From: an uncultured Geobacteraceae bacterium
GTDB lineage: Bacteria > Desulfobacterota > Desulfuromonadia > Geobacterales > Pseudopelobacteraceae
DNA length: 64,000 nt
NCBI GenBank assembly: GCA_903939115.1
Contig: CAJAFV010000063.1
Coordinates: 1-64,000 of the forward strand
Direction of reading: 5' to 3'
Below the pieces are notes generated by a model. The model did not search any database, had not been told where the DNA came from, and saw only the letters and a list, made by a program, of their open reading frames with translations. Position 1 is the stretch's first letter. Every line of letters begins with the position of its first letter. Below, one piece after another: positions 62,999 through 64,000 of this stretch. A program made the translations under genes and the position numbers.

Positions 62999-64000
62999 AT
63001 GAAACTTGCAACAAAACTGATCCACGGCGGACCAACAGTCGACCAGCAGACCGGGGCCCTCGGCATACCGATCTACCAGATATCCACCTATCGCCAGACG
63101 TCGGTCGACCATTTCAATAAGTATGATTACGCCCGCGGCGACAACCCGACCCGGGAAGCGCTGGAAGATACGATTGCCGTGCTGGAAGGGGGGACGCGAT
63201 GTCTCGCTTTTGCTTCCGGAATGGCCGCCATCTCAACCACCCTGATGTTTTTTTCCCCAGGTGACCACCTGGTCGTTTGCGATGATGTCTACGGTGGAGC
63301 GTATCGAGTACTCTCGACGATATTCAGTCGAATGGGGATCACGAGCACTTTTGTCGACGCTACCGATCTGGCGGCGCTTGAAGCTGCCATCCTCCCTGAA
63401 ACAAAGGGGATTTATCTCGAAACACCTTCGAACCCTCTGCTGAAGGTCACCGACCTGCGCGGAGCGGCCGATATTGCCCGCCGGCACGGCATTATCACGC
63501 TGGTGGATAATACCTTCATGACCCCCTACCTGCAGCGCCCGCTGGAACTTGGCTGTGACATTGTCCTGCACAGCGGCACCAAGTTCATCAACGGCCACAG
63601 CGATGTCCTCTGCGGCTTTGCCGTAACCAGAGACACGGAACTTGGGCAGCGCATCCGCTATATCCAGAATGCCTTCGGAACCGGACTCGGGCCGCAGGAT
63701 TCCTTCCTGACCCTGCGCGGCGTCAAGACCCTTAAGGTCAGAATGGATCAGAGTCAGAAAAACACCCTCAAGGTCGTCGCGTGGCTGAAGCAGCACCCAC
63801 GCATAACCGCCGTTCATTATCCGGGACTTCCCGAGCATCCCGGCTTCGCCATCCACAATGCCCAGGCGGATGGTCCGGGCGCGGTCTTTTCATTTGAACT
63901 TGATTCCTACGACACAACCAAGCGACTGCTCGAGAATTCACATCTGGCCGCTTTTGCAGTCAGCCTTGGCGGTGTTGAAAGCATCATTTCCTATCCGGCT
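62999..64000 (+). CDS. PLP-dependent transsulfuration enzyme (cystathionine beta/gamma-lyase-like), truncated by window
   Basis: MKLATKLIHGGPTVDQQTGALGIPIYQISTYRQ...YARGDNPTREALEDTIAVLEGG...LHSGTKFINGHSDVLCG; open to the window end. Confidence 0.9.
   Translation, partial: MKLATKLIHGGPTVDQQTGALGIPIYQISTYRQTSVDHFNKYDYARGDNPTREALEDTIAVLEGGTRCLAFASGMAAISTTLMFFSPGDHLVVCDDVYGGAYRVLSTIFSRMGITSTFVDATDLAALEAAILPETKGIYLETPSNPLLKVTDLRGAADIARRHGIITLVDNTFMTPYLQRPLELGCDIVLHSGTKFINGHSDVLCGFAVTRDTELGQRIRYIQNAFGTGLGPQDSFLTLRGVKTLKVRMDQSQKNTLKVVAWLKQHPRITAVHYPGLPEHPGFAIHNAQADGPGAVFSFELDSYDTTKRLLENSHLAAFAVSLGGVESIISYPA

Overview
The gene content (SecDF-YajC, Tgt-QueA, SpoIID-like protein, LexA, multi-PAS hybrid kinase, DUF6178, HDOD, Cys-tail proteins) suggests a Geobacter/Desulfuromonadia-type chromosome; this is inference from content, not a database match. 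About 12-49 kb and 55.5-64 kb are mostly ordinary core genes: secG, mtaB, recJ, secDF-yajC, tgt-queA, an orphan oppDF-type ATPase pair, bioFHC, manC/cupin/rfbDB, an M29 peptidase, an M50 protease, GGDEF, lexA, rlpA, recCBD, MCP, MATE, glycosyltransferases, ccsB/resB, and a SAM-I riboswitch ahead of two PLP transsulfuration genes. The accessory DNA is concentrated at 1-11.7 kb and 54.0-55.5 kb. Three tRNA genes (Pro-GGG, Leu-GAG, Gly-GCC) each have accessory DNA on their 3' side. Two of these tRNA 3' ends are duplicated at the far side of the accessory segment, as expected for att sites. The accessory segments hold toxin-antitoxin modules (hipBA intact; mntA-hepT, phd-like and DUF4160/DUF2442 apparently broken), a RadC/JAB gene, a DnaA-box-like cluster, a Cys-rich microprotein missed by the ORF track, and several decayed genes. 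The observations I rate highest are: (i) a lexA promoter whose near-perfect palindromic operator spans the -10 and the start codon, predicting a leaderless mRNA, with a 60-aa putative membrane protein just downstream; (ii) a 5' group II intron end placed directly after a rho-independent terminator at the left window edge; (iii) a ~270-bp direct repeat (MATE 5' end plus terminator plus tRNA-Gly 3' end) flanking an mntA-hepT module whose HepT frame is interrupted by one TGA; (iv) a GrdB-like selenoprotein-family remnant with TAA at the inferred Sec position, joined to a cysK tail.
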